A stretch of 23,571 bases of DNA from the NCBI GenBank assembly GCA_040753915.1, contig JBFMDN010000081.1, forward strand, positions 1-23,571, in the 5' to 3' direction. Numbering within the stretch: the stretch's first letter is position 1; every line of letters starts with the position of its first letter. The notes below the pieces were generated by a model. The model did not search any database and was not told the DNA's origin. It worked only from the letters and a program-made list of their open reading frames with translations. Positions 8,801 through 15,589 of the stretch are shown here, in pieces. The position numbers and the translations under genes are program-made. This DNA comes from JBFMDN01 sp040753915. GTDB taxonomy: Bacteria; Desulfobacterota; Desulfomonilia; Desulfomonilales; Desulfomonilaceae.

Positions 8801-9243
8801 GCCACGTACCGCCGGGAGCGCTTGGAAGCATCAGAGCGGGGGCTTGCCGCGACCAATCTCTGAGCCCTGTCGGCATTGCCGAGGACTTCTTCTCGCAATT
8901 GCCATGCGTGATCGCGAATCTGATCCATGACGTGCTCGACGGGTTCCGACATCCCCTTTTCACCCGCAAATCTCTCAACCTTGTTCAGAGCCACTTCCAG
9001 GAGCTCCGCCAACTTCTTCACCTTGCGGAGCAGCTCTGTTCCTCGAACCAATTGCAGATGGAACCCAAAGGACATCAGGTCATCGTAATGATCCACGAGG
9101 CTCTCAAGGGGGCGTTCAAATTTCTCCCAGCGCTGTTCGTCCCGGATAGCTTCCTGGATTTCGTCGAGAACCGTGTCCAACCAAGAGGTATCGGGATCCG
9201 TCATCCACTGGTCGTTGCTCAGAAAACCCGCTATTCCACACAC
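5845..9243 (-). CDS. Giant GlmS-like glutamine amidotransferase/SIS-domain protein (1132 aa)
   Basis: The GTG start at 9243 has AAAGGA 7 nt upstream and places Cys2 (MCGIAGF) as the N-terminal nucleophile of a class II glutamine amidotransferase. RGRDSAG (164-170), HTRW (259-262), HP (274-275), NGDVDNY (299-305) and Asp327 match GlmS glutaminase residues. Two SIS sugar-phosphate domains follow (about 520-650 and 690-820) with ISQSGTTTDT (577-586) and VASTKAF (631-637). Glu722 and His738 align with E. coli GlmS Glu488 and His504. E. coli GlmS is 609 aa, and the extra length here is in two places. One is a mostly helical insertion at about 12-150, between Cys2 and RGRDSAG. The other is a C-terminal extension of about 300 residues (830-1132), helical then alpha/beta and vaguely GAF-like. 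The usual GlmS C-tail (NLAKSVTVE) is missing. Probable role is hexosamine-phosphate synthesis or an amidotransferase with another substrate. Confidence 0.85.
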   Translation of the reverse strand: MCGIAGFLSNDQWMTDPDTSWLDTVLDEIQEAIRDEQRWEKFERPLESLVDHYDDLMSFGFHLQLVRGTELLRKVKKLAELLEVALNKVERFAGEKGMSEPVEHVMDQIRDHAWQLREEVLGNADRAQRLVAASPRSDASKRSRRYVAWAIQQVIENLDRLEVRGRDSAGIAVQCLLSEASGEILDGPPHSSKVEREVQRDFARTSLADGRTVVTFVYKVANLVGRLGDNTAALTRAIIEDQALWLAAGITKHVSVIAHTRWASNGIISLPNCHPTNGFLRGKDHVHTRDDIVAQFILNGDVDNYADLVEEYVRGKGYEIEPAITTDAKILPVFYRLGTNPNDSAEDRFAALMNACQGSLAIVMQHPLHPLSLILGQKGSGQSLFVGSVKDGFILASEVYGLASRTRRSFALSGTEKGGTELVLSGSNNNPATLHGRYLEDGSPFVMEPEPIYIHSRDIFRGGYDYYFEKEIHQSASSVRKTIKGKYLKQQGKIVFDLQGAGPYARLLSRFRDPSLPPVRRIIVMGQGTASVAADGVAHLIRLAVSRSKIEVVSCKASEMSGFLSADPLDDTLVIAISQSGTTTDTNRTVDVAGSKGAWIHAIVNRRNSPLVSKANSHTYTSDGRDVEMAVASTKAFYSQIAAGKLIALLLAAEMKTLSEQEILEDIEDLERLPSDIEWVLNQRDSIRECAEAYGPSSRNWAVVGNGPNKIAADEIRIKLSELCYKSIPCDFTEDKKHIDLSTEPLTIVVANDLPDQIVQDTTKEVAIFKAHNGKPIVLCTRGEKRFNPYAERVLELPFTGGGLGFVLATIAGHLWGFYAAKAIDAGAEKLRRVRAEMAAALERDGLVEASRLERALSSTVEELAKGSMNAALSASTAASLAVFAARLRSAGETELRRVLEDGMAVLNSAVEDATRPIDTIRHQAKTVTVGISRPQEILPAVFATALEKLMVSPARLRESDRRLLRAVSPLVTDVVGGMLYKVVRTIRGGLVAVTKEAPPIQVERRFGISEGRPSRYDTASSAGGSKRTALRLERTVWSPGHSGMESLVVIPLFEDGKHQCDGLVLLHLHFADQASLDQKLGVLNAMGTRYHELVERLEELSGSTDLRDFLSRISPRDLMLLPIDGLVLSNI

Positions 9244-9340
9244 TGCACAATCCTTTCACGACAATGAGGGGTCTTGCCTCCGCCACTCGACGGCGTCGGG
9301 GGAGCCTATGCACGTCCCCTATCACGTTGTCCTCGATCAA

Positions 9341-10327
9341 TCAATTGACCTGTCGCGGTGAGGTTTGAGGAAGCGGAACAGGCACGTTCTGAATAGAGGG
9401 TGAGGGAGGCATAGGTCGAAAAATACCTTGAAGGTCGGAATGGGTAAAGGCCGTAATGAGGCCGTCCTCCTTGAGCTTTGCAAGTCGGGCTCTCTTGGTA
9501 TCGGAATCGGCCTTGAGAAACGAGGGATCGCTCACAAGAAGACGCCAAACAGGCAGCTTTTCCAGCTCCTTCCTGTTAACGGCGGCGATCAGATCCTGGC
9601 GTTCCAGATCTCTCAGCTTCATCAGATAATCAAGTGGGGTTGCCTTTTGGAAGCTCTTGTCCAACGCAAGCATTTCCGCAACGATTGTGGCTTCCGCAGG
9701 CACGCGGTAATGCCACCCGATCAACCGTTCGTCAGCAAGTTTCTTGAGCAAGGCCAATGCCTCGACAGGCGGCCGATTCTGGAAGCTCTTGGCCCCGGAA
9801 AGCACGGCTCCCGCGTAAAGACGGGCGTAACTGAGGGCCACTGACCAGTCCACCAGGTTCCTGTCCGAGAGCTTTTTCAAGATCTCCAGGCGCTTCTCCG
9901 GGCTCACTTTTAGATATGGCGTATTGTTAACGAGATAATCGGCCACAAGAATTCGGTTGAAAAAATCTCGCGGTATCTTGAGATGGCTCAACTTCTCGTC
10001 GTTGGCAAGAAGGGACCATCGCTTGAGTCGCTCGATCGGATCTGACGGCTCCCGCAGGTATTGATCCGCCCAGTCGAGCACGGCAAAAATCATGTCCGAT
10101 TGCTTCAAACGGTTAGAGCGCAACAAATCAGCGGCAGTCTGCAATTTCGTGATGGAATCCTTGCCCTTGAACTGAGGGGAATCCAGGACACCCGAAACCA
10201 AATCGAAGGCTTCGACAGCTTGGCAATGAATGGGCCAGAAAAGGTGCAGCACCACAGCGAGAACTACAATGCTCATCACACAAGGCCGCCCATGCATCCC
10301 ATCCCGGTTCACCCCTGTTGCCATCAC
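9341..10327 (-). CDS. Exported protein with six tandem 43-44 aa helical repeats
   Basis: This encodes 328 aa. GGAGG lies 8 nt upstream of a GTG at 10327 and 11 nt upstream of the adjacent ATG at 10324; either may be the start. A hydrophobic stretch at residues 17-33 followed by HCQAVEA looks like a Sec signal peptide with cleavage near residue 37-40. The mature part contains a repeat with period 43-44. The clearest units begin at 138 (YLKVSPEKRLEILKKLSDRN), 181 (SFQNRPPVEALALLKKLADE), 225 (SFQKATPLDYLMKLRDLERQ) and 269 (SFLKADSDTKRARLAKLKED). Weaker units begin near 52 and 95. The tail (303-328) is proline-rich. I do not recognise the family. It starts 22 nt after the membrane-protein gene and is probably co-transcribed with it. 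A periplasmic scaffold or binding role is plausible but not shown. Confidence 0.8.
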   Translation of the reverse strand: MMATGVNRDGMHGRPCVMSIVVLAVVLHLFWPIHCQAVEAFDLVSGVLDSPQFKGKDSITKLQTAADLLRSNRLKQSDMIFAVLDWADQYLREPSDPIERLKRWSLLANDEKLSHLKIPRDFFNRILVADYLVNNTPYLKVSPEKRLEILKKLSDRNLVDWSVALSYARLYAGAVLSGAKSFQNRPPVEALALLKKLADERLIGWHYRVPAEATIVAEMLALDKSFQKATPLDYLMKLRDLERQDLIAAVNRKELEKLPVWRLLVSDPSFLKADSDTKRARLAKLKEDGLITAFTHSDLQGIFRPMPPSPSIQNVPVPLPQTSPRQVN

Positions 10328-10349
10328 GCTTCAGACCTCCAGTTCAGGT

Positions 10350-11636
10350 TCAAGCAAGAACTTGCTTGTTCTCTCCTGCAAACATACCCAGTAGGTGAAA
10401 CCAGACAAAGTGGATATATGCGAGCACCGCGGCTATCAGCAGACCGGAGAAAACGAAGCCGAAATCTACGACCAGAGAGAGGAAGAATCCGCCGTACACT
10501 ACAAAGAAACACGCCAATCCCAAGCCAATGGATATGATGGCGAGCATCAGGTATGGTCGCCCAACCTTCTTGATCAGGTCGAGGGACTTGCCCGGATGCA
10601 GGGCTACTGCCATCTTTCCCGAGGCCCGAAGGTTGAGAAGGCAGGCAGGTATAAGAAGCAAGGTCCCTGCGAAAACCACGACCGTGCCCGCAGTGAAGAC
10701 ATATCCGAGAGCATCTTCACCATTCTGAAAGAAATAGGCGGCTGCCAGGATCATGAGTAGGACAGGAACAATGGAGTACACGAGGAAAACCAAGAATACG
10801 CCCAACCCTGCGCCCAGCATCTCCTTCACGTTCCCAAAATTCCACGCGGGAGGCGGTTCACTCGCCGAGATCGTGCTCAAATTCATCACTCCCGCGAGGT
10901 ATCCGTACAGGAGTATCCAAAGGATAACGCTGAGGGGCAGCCCTATGAGCACGTCGAGCGAGAGTGACGTTGAGCCCACAAAGGCAATGCCTGCGAAAAT
11001 CGCCACAGGTATGGGATTGGTCGTGGGGTAGGAGAGCACCGTAGGGAGGTCCTTGATGAAACTTGCGCTTGGCTTCCCTTCTTCCCGTGGCTCCTCCCCT
11101 TCGAGCAACGAAATGGTATCCAGGACAGCGGCCCCTTTTTTTCCTCCCAAGGGGAAATGCTCCCGGAAATCGGGAAGCTCGGAGGCCTTGAGCCATGGGC
11201 GCTCGCCCATACGAATGGGGCTATCCGGCGAAATGTCTTTCGCCTTGATCATCCGAATCACTTCACTCTTCGTGAAAGGCCCCTTGATGAGCTCTTCATC
11301 AAGAACCATCCACTGTCGGTCCGCCTCCCGAGGCCGGCGCACTCCGGCCGCCTGGACAAATTCATGCCCTTCCACGAACGACGCGGTCTTCGGTGGTGGT
11401 GCCGGCCGGTCATAATAGTCTCGAGAATCCGGCAACTGACTGGTTTCTAGCACGAAGGCATCATCCCCTCTGGGCGCGGGCTTTGTCTCGCCGGGAAGCG
11501 AGGACTTAACTTTCAGCTTGAGCACCTTGCCACACTTCTTGCACTTGAAGTTCACCGGCTTCTCCGTCACCGGGATCTTAAGCTTGTATGAAGCGCCGCA
11601 GCCACTACACTTGATCCGAGCCTCTTTCTTTTCCAT
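10350..11636 (-). CDS. Zinc-ribbon / GYF-like / multi-TM membrane protein
   Basis: This encodes 428 aa. Residues 8-42 are an MJ0042-type zinc ribbon (C10-x2-C13...C32-x2-C35) flanked by lysines. After a proline-rich linker, residues 108-160 (RQWMVLDEELIKGPFTKSEV...MGERPWLKASELPDFREHF) match the GYF_2-like 'W-x-V...GPxxxxEl...W' fold, a likely peptide-binding module. From about 208 on there are five or six membrane segments (roughly 208-225, 229-250, 275-303, 313-336, 362-390, 393-415), resembling DUF4013-type membrane regions. The N-terminal domains probably face the cytoplasm. The gene is first in the minus-strand series and diverges from the PHP gene across a 371-nt region. Its function is unknown; the architecture suggests a membrane-tethered adaptor. 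Confidence 0.8.
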   Translation of the reverse strand: MEKKEARIKCSGCGASYKLKIPVTEKPVNFKCKKCGKVLKLKVKSSLPGETKPAPRGDDAFVLETSQLPDSRDYYDRPAPPPKTASFVEGHEFVQAAGVRRPREADRQWMVLDEELIKGPFTKSEVIRMIKAKDISPDSPIRMGERPWLKASELPDFREHFPLGGKKGAAVLDTISLLEGEEPREEGKPSASFIKDLPTVLSYPTTNPIPVAIFAGIAFVGSTSLSLDVLIGLPLSVILWILLYGYLAGVMNLSTISASEPPPAWNFGNVKEMLGAGLGVFLVFLVYSIVPVLLMILAAAYFFQNGEDALGYVFTAGTVVVFAGTLLLIPACLLNLRASGKMAVALHPGKSLDLIKKVGRPYLMLAIISIGLGLACFFVVYGGFFLSLVVDFGFVFSGLLIAAVLAYIHFVWFHLLGMFAGENKQVLA

Positions 11637-11762
11637 AATTCCCCATCGCTGATCAGGAGCTCACGTGCATTTCTCAGAGGGTCTAGTCCCGTACAGAGGC
11701 GATTCCCTCGGGGCCGGCTGAGAGTAACCGATCCGCGGACGAGACCAACTCTTCCGATGCTG

Positions 11763-11790
11763 ATATTAGAATAAAGGCTATGCCGTGCAA
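11763..11790 (-). promoter_or_regulatory. Possible sigma-70 promoter (minus strand)
   Basis: On the minus strand TTGCAC (11790-11785) is followed after 16 nt by TAATAT (11768-11763). The match to consensus is only 3/6 and 4/6. Its location about 125 nt upstream of the first minus-strand gene makes it a reasonable but weak candidate. Confidence 0.25.
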
Positions 11791-11895
11791 AGCACTTTTT
11801 CTCATGTGATGGTTTGTCGAAGACCTGCACGGTGCCTTTTCGCCTTCATTTCCGCAGGAGATGCGGCACTGGAAGGCCCATTCGGCCTTGCCAGG

Positions 11896-11923
11896 TTGCG
11901 CCATGGTCCTTTTCAGGTATAAT
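11896..11923 (+). promoter_or_regulatory. Sigma-70 type promoter for PHP/transglutaminase operon
   Basis: TTGCGC (11896-11901), a 16-nt spacer and a perfect TATAAT (11918-11923) lie about 85 nt upstream of the PHP gene start. The -10 box is consensus and the -35 is partial. Transcription would begin near 11930. Confidence 0.5.
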
Positions 11924-12007
11924 CTCTCTGGCATCAGACGTGCAGCGGGCTGTTGGCAGTGTAGACCAGTTCCTGCCGCAACGGAAACCAGCCGCTGGAG
12001 GTGACTG

Positions 12008-12685
12008 TTGATAGATTTTCACACCCACACCCTTTTCAGCGACGGTGTTCTCAATCCGAGTGAGCTCGTTCGCCGTGCCCAGGTTATCGGATACAGGGCT
12101 ATCGGCCTGGCGGACCATGTGGACGGGTCGAACTTGGATTTCGTTGTGCCCAGAATTGTAAAAGTGGCTTCAGACCTCAATCGATTCCAGGATGTCCTCG
12201 TCATTCCGGGCGCAGAAATTACCCACGCGCCACCCGGGCAAATTCCCGGCCTTGTTTCTCAGGCCAGGAGCCTGGGAGCAGTGCTCGTTATAATCCACGG
12301 AGAATCTCCCGTCGAGCCTGTTGCGCCTGGAACAAATAGGGCAGGCATTGAATCTGGGGCCGACATTCTGGCTCATCCCGGGTTCATCACCCTGGAAGAA
12401 GTCAAGTCGGCCGCGAAAAACGGGATCTGCCTGGAGATCACCTCTCGCAACGGCCACAGCCTCACCAATGGTCATGTCGGACGTTTGGCAGTGGAGAACG
12501 GTGCGACCCTCGTCATTGATACGGACACCCACACACCGGACAACTTGATCACTCGAGATCGCGCTTTGCAGGTCCTTATGGGAGCGGGTCTTACGAATGA
12601 GCAGGCCAGGGAAGCACTCGGCAACAACGAGAGACTCTTGGAAAAGCTTCGGGCTCGCATGAAAGAAGGCATGTCAGGTCGATGA
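12008..12685 (+). CDS. PHP-domain metal-dependent phosphoesterase (histidinol-phosphatase-like)
   Basis: This encodes 225 aa starting at TTG 12008; GGAGGTGA at 11997-12004 fixes this start, 6 nt downstream of GGAGG, and the protein then begins directly with the metal-binding motif. PHP ligands are visible in order: H5-x-H7 (DFHTHTLFSDG), D36-H37, E70 and H73 (GAEITH), H97 (IIHGES), H123 (AHPG), and D173/H175 (DTDTH). This is the complete PHP metal set in a single-domain protein, as in the 'histidinol phosphate phosphatase domain' proteins of anaerobes and archaea. No histidine-biosynthesis genes are nearby, so the substrate is open. The stop overlaps the next start as ATGA (12682-12685), indicating translational coupling to the transglutaminase-like gene. 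Confidence 0.85.
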   Translation: MIDFHTHTLFSDGVLNPSELVRRAQVIGYRAIGLADHVDGSNLDFVVPRIVKVASDLNRFQDVLVIPGAEITHAPPGQIPGLVSQARSLGAVLVIIHGESPVEPVAPGTNRAGIESGADILAHPGFITLEEVKSAAKNGICLEITSRNGHSLTNGHVGRLAVENGATLVIDTDTHTPDNLITRDRALQVLMGAGLTNEQAREALGNNERLLEKLRARMKEGMSGR

Positions 12686-14184
12686 AGCGGATTTTCCGAC
12701 GAAGCTCAACGGCTTTCAATGTGCCGATAACTGCAGCTACTGTTGCGGTTTTCCTTGTTCTTTTCGGATCCCTGCTCTGGGACCGATATTCAACGCACCC
12801 GGAGGAGCTGAGCGATACCGTCCGCTTTGAGGCCGCGGAAACTGATGATTGGTTCTTGATCCGTATGGGAGGATCGTACTCGGGATTCGGGCGATCTCGA
12901 CAATTTCGAACAGGTTCTCACTGGACTCTGCGGGACGACCTGCATCTCTCATTCAATATTCAGGGTCAGATCAAGCCGTTGCGCATTCTGAGCGAATCTC
13001 AAGTGGACGAAGGCTTTCGACTTATCTCGTTTCGTCTCAAAGTGTCATCAGGGATTATCTCCTTCGAGCAAAAGGGCAGGATGGAAGGGAGAGAGCTTGT
13101 CCTCGAGATTCCACGGCAACAGGGCGGAGGAGTGAGAAGGCTTAAGATTAAGCAGGCCCCTCGCATTTCACGATCTCTGGGCCTGCCTCTGCCTCTGACG
13201 GGGCTTGAGGTGGGGCAGGAGATCCAAATCCCCATTTTCGATCCTATGGAGGGCCAGAAAACCGACGCAGTGATCAAGGTACTCGAACGGTCGGACCTTC
13301 TTATAAGTGGCAAGACGCAATCCGCCTGGAGGGTGAGAGCGAGCTACAGAAGCGCCGATCTTGTCATGTGGATCGATGACGAGGGGCGACTCCTCAAGGG
13401 ACGATTGCCTCTCGGGATCACTGTCATCAGATCCGACCGGGGCGAGATAGCCGCCAACGTGCGCGGAACGAAAGAGCTCCCGGAACTGGTTTCTCTCACC
13501 ACCGTTCACCTGGAAGGAACCTTGCCGGCGGATTCCGAGCTTGAGCTTCTCCGAATGAAGGTCATTGGAGGAACCGAGTGGGACATTCCGTCTGACAACT
13601 TCAGACAGAAATTTGCGAAATCCGAGCTCACAATCTCTCGCGAAGAAATTCCCGAAGCCACGTACGCGCTGCCTTGCACCGACAGCCGAATGGAGCGATA
13701 TCTGGCGCCCTCCGTGTTCATTCGAAGCGATCACCCGCAGGTCTTGGAGACCGCACGACAGATAGTGGGAGCAGAAAAGGACCCCGTAAAGGCGGCGCGA
13801 CTCATAAATACTTGGGTCCATGACAACTTGAAAAAGGTACCCACCCCGGCAGTTCCCGACGCGCATACAGTGCTAGTCAGGCGCCAGGGAGACTGCAACG
13901 AGCATGCAGTCTTGGCGGCCGCTCTTGCACGAGCAGTGGGTCTGCCCACGCAGATCGCAGTCGGACTCGTCCACTCGGGAGATGGCTTCTACTACCATGC
14001 ATGGGTAACCTATTGGGCGGGAGAGAGATGGTTTTCCGGAGATCCTCTCATGAACCAGATCCCCGCCGGTCCCACCCACGTGACTCTCCTGTACGGTGAC
14101 GTGGAAAAGCATGTGAATGTGTTGTCGTTCCTTGGACGATTAAGACTGAAGGTTCTGGAAGCGAAATCGAAAAGCTCTGGCTGA
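12682..14184 (+). CDS. Membrane-anchored transglutaminase-like (papain-fold) protein
   Basis: This encodes 500 aa. A basic N terminus is followed by one TM helix at about residues 14-31 (VPITAATVAVFLVLFGSLLW), which would place the rest outside the cytoplasm. Residues 45-330 are beta-rich with no family I recognise. The C-terminal part is a transglutaminase core: Cys405 in RRQGDCNEHAVLAAALARAVG, His439 in FYYHAWVTYW and Asp454 in FSGDPLMNQ form the C-H-D triad. Such proteins act as peptidases, amidases or crosslinking enzymes on the cell surface. The start overlaps the PHP stop by 4 nt. The ABC ATPase gene lies 126 nt downstream. Substrate unknown. Confidence 0.85.
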   Translation: MKRIFRRSSTAFNVPITAATVAVFLVLFGSLLWDRYSTHPEELSDTVRFEAAETDDWFLIRMGGSYSGFGRSRQFRTGSHWTLRDDLHLSFNIQGQIKPLRILSESQVDEGFRLISFRLKVSSGIISFEQKGRMEGRELVLEIPRQQGGGVRRLKIKQAPRISRSLGLPLPLTGLEVGQEIQIPIFDPMEGQKTDAVIKVLERSDLLISGKTQSAWRVRASYRSADLVMWIDDEGRLLKGRLPLGITVIRSDRGEIAANVRGTKELPELVSLTTVHLEGTLPADSELELLRMKVIGGTEWDIPSDNFRQKFAKSELTISREEIPEATYALPCTDSRMERYLAPSVFIRSDHPQVLETARQIVGAEKDPVKAARLINTWVHDNLKKVPTPAVPDAHTVLVRRQGDCNEHAVLAAALARAVGLPTQIAVGLVHSGDGFYYHAWVTYWAGERWFSGDPLMNQIPAGPTHVTLLYGDVEKHVNVLSFLGRLRLKVLEAKSKSSG

Positions 14185-14310
14185 TTGATACCGTTTCGTT
14201 TTCAGGCGCGAAATGTGTCACGCACTGAATCAGAATACCAGGTTGCCCGATCGCCCGTCTTATGCGGAACGCTGGAGGGCATGGCTGTTTGAAGAGGTTA
14301 TAGGCTCACC

Positions 14311-15096
14311 ATGATCCACATCGAAAATCTGTCGAAACGATTTAACAAAACGCTTGCAGTAGACCATATAAGCTTGCACGTTCCTCCCGGAGAGGTCATG
14401 GGATTCCTCGGTCCGAACGGGGCAGGAAAGACAACGACCATTCGGATGATTGCCGGTCTCATGAAGCCCGACACAGGTGCCATACTCCTCGCGGGTCACG
14501 ATCTATTGAAAGAACCCGAAGCGGCCAAAGCGGTGATGGGTTTTGTTCCAGACAGACCATATCTCTATGAGAAACTGACGGGGTGGGAATTCCTCGAGTT
14601 CACTGCTGGGATTTATGGGGTGGATGCTTCGGAGCTCAAGCGACGCGGAATGTGGTACCTGGAGCTCTTCGAGTTGCTCGACTGGAAAGACGAGCTCGTG
14701 GAAGGTTATTCTCACGGGATGAAACAGCGCTTGATCATCAGCTCGGCATTACTGCACAGGCCAAAGATCTTCATCATCGACGAGCCAATGGTGGGGCTCG
14801 ACCCCCGAGGGGTTCGCCTCGTGAAAGACCTCTTTTCTGAAATGGCACAGAGCTATGGGATGGCGGTGTTTCTTTCCACTCACACCTTGGCCGTTGCCGA
14901 AGAAATCTGCACACGCATCGCTATCATCCATAGGGGAAGGATTATCGCTTCCGACACCCCCGAAAACATCAAGCAGACAATCACCACCACGGGAGGGAAC
15001 CTGGAAAAAGCCTTCCTCAAGCTTACCGGGCAGGATGATATGGACAGCCTGCGCGGAAGCCTGGGCATCAAGCATTTGGCTGCCGGGACCTGTTGA
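14311..15096 (+). CDS. ABC transporter ATP-binding protein (ABC-2/CcmA type)
   Basis: This encodes 261 aa, a single nucleotide-binding domain. Walker A is GPNGAGKTT (34-42), the signature is YSHGMKQR (133-140), Walker B is IFIIDEP (153-159) and the switch histidine is His191 (LSTHTLAVAEE). The Q-loop position reads GFVPDRP, as is usual in the ABC-2/antibiotic-export subfamily, where the canonical Gln is often absent. These ATPases normally pair with a separate ABC-2 permease encoded next to them. None is encoded here: downstream is a short minus-strand gene, upstream the transglutaminase-like gene. It may serve a permease encoded elsewhere. The ATG at 14311 is preceded by a modest AGAGG at longer than usual spacing. 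Confidence 0.9.
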   Translation: MIHIENLSKRFNKTLAVDHISLHVPPGEVMGFLGPNGAGKTTTIRMIAGLMKPDTGAILLAGHDLLKEPEAAKAVMGFVPDRPYLYEKLTGWEFLEFTAGIYGVDASELKRRGMWYLELFELLDWKDELVEGYSHGMKQRLIISSALLHRPKIFIIDEPMVGLDPRGVRLVKDLFSEMAQSYGMAVFLSTHTLAVAEEICTRIAIIHRGRIIASDTPENIKQTITTTGGNLEKAFLKLTGQDDMDSLRGSLGIKHLAAGTC

Positions 15097-15131
15097 CCGG
15101 TTCACGCTTTCCCCATGCGCTGACTGGAGCT

Positions 15132-15398
15132 TTACTGCGATCGCCTCTCCGAGCCTACCCGTGCGTCGAGCTCGCGCCAGTAATCCTGTTCGCACTTACG
15201 AATGCATTCGTAGTAGGCTGCGGCCCGTGAATCAAGCAAGTTGAAGCGGTATTTTCCCCTGCAATGATTCATACAGGCTTGCAGATCCGGCACGTCGCCA
15301 GGATCCTGCGCCCTGCTTAGGTAAGGAGCCGCACCCCCCAAGAGCACCTGAAAGATGAGAGCTGAAGCGAAAATTCTCCGAAGGGTCCTAGCGGTCAT
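15132..15398 (-). CDS. Small exported protein with twin CX3C motif
   Basis: This encodes 88 aa. The ATG at 15398 has GGAGG 6 nt upstream, strong support for a real gene. Residues 1-30 form a Sec signal peptide (basic RTLRR, then a hydrophobic stretch, cleavage likely after SRA-Q). The mature 58 aa contain C42-x3-C46 and C65-x3-C69, 18 residues apart, in charged helical sequence (ACMNHCRGKYRF, YYECIRKCEQDYW). This is a helical hairpin pattern that would be stapled by two disulfides in the periplasm. It is formally like the twin-CX3C layout of small mitochondrial chaperones, but homology is not implied. It diverges from the radical SAM gene. Function unknown. Confidence 0.75.
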   Translation of the reverse strand: MTARTLRRIFASALIFQVLLGGAAPYLSRAQDPGDVPDLQACMNHCRGKYRFNLLDSRAAAYYECIRKCEQDYWRELDARVGSERRSQ

Positions 15399-15470
15399 GG
15401 CTGCCCTCCATTTGCCTCACTCACAGTGAAGATAGAACGTTCCTCCCCGTCGGGCCGGTTTCCTTTGCAC

Positions 15471-15500
15471 TCGACAAATTATAGCGATTGACCATATAGT
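15471..15500 (+). promoter_or_regulatory. Sigma-70 type promoter upstream of radical SAM gene
   Basis: TCGACA (15471-15476, 5/6 match to TTGACA), an 18-nt spacer and TATAGT (15495-15500, 5/6) fit a sigma-70 promoter. Initiation near 15507 would leave the GTG at 15509 without a leader, which favours the downstream ATG at 15590 as the real start of the radical SAM gene. Confidence 0.4.
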
Positions 15501-15589
15501 GTCCAATAGTGCACGTACTGCTCGGCCGGCGCGACAGCAACAAGGAGATAAGGCCGCGCCAATGGCGCGACCGGAATGCGCGGCGCACC

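Larger units (their letters stand above)
11637..12007. other. Divergent intergenic region, no CDS
   Basis: 371 nt separate the minus-strand membrane-protein gene from the plus-strand PHP gene. Open frames here (for example on the minus strand to about 11934) lack motifs. The region contains a good plus-strand promoter at 11896-11923 and a weaker minus-strand candidate at 11763-11790, leaving leaders of roughly 80 and 120 nt. Confidence 0.6.
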
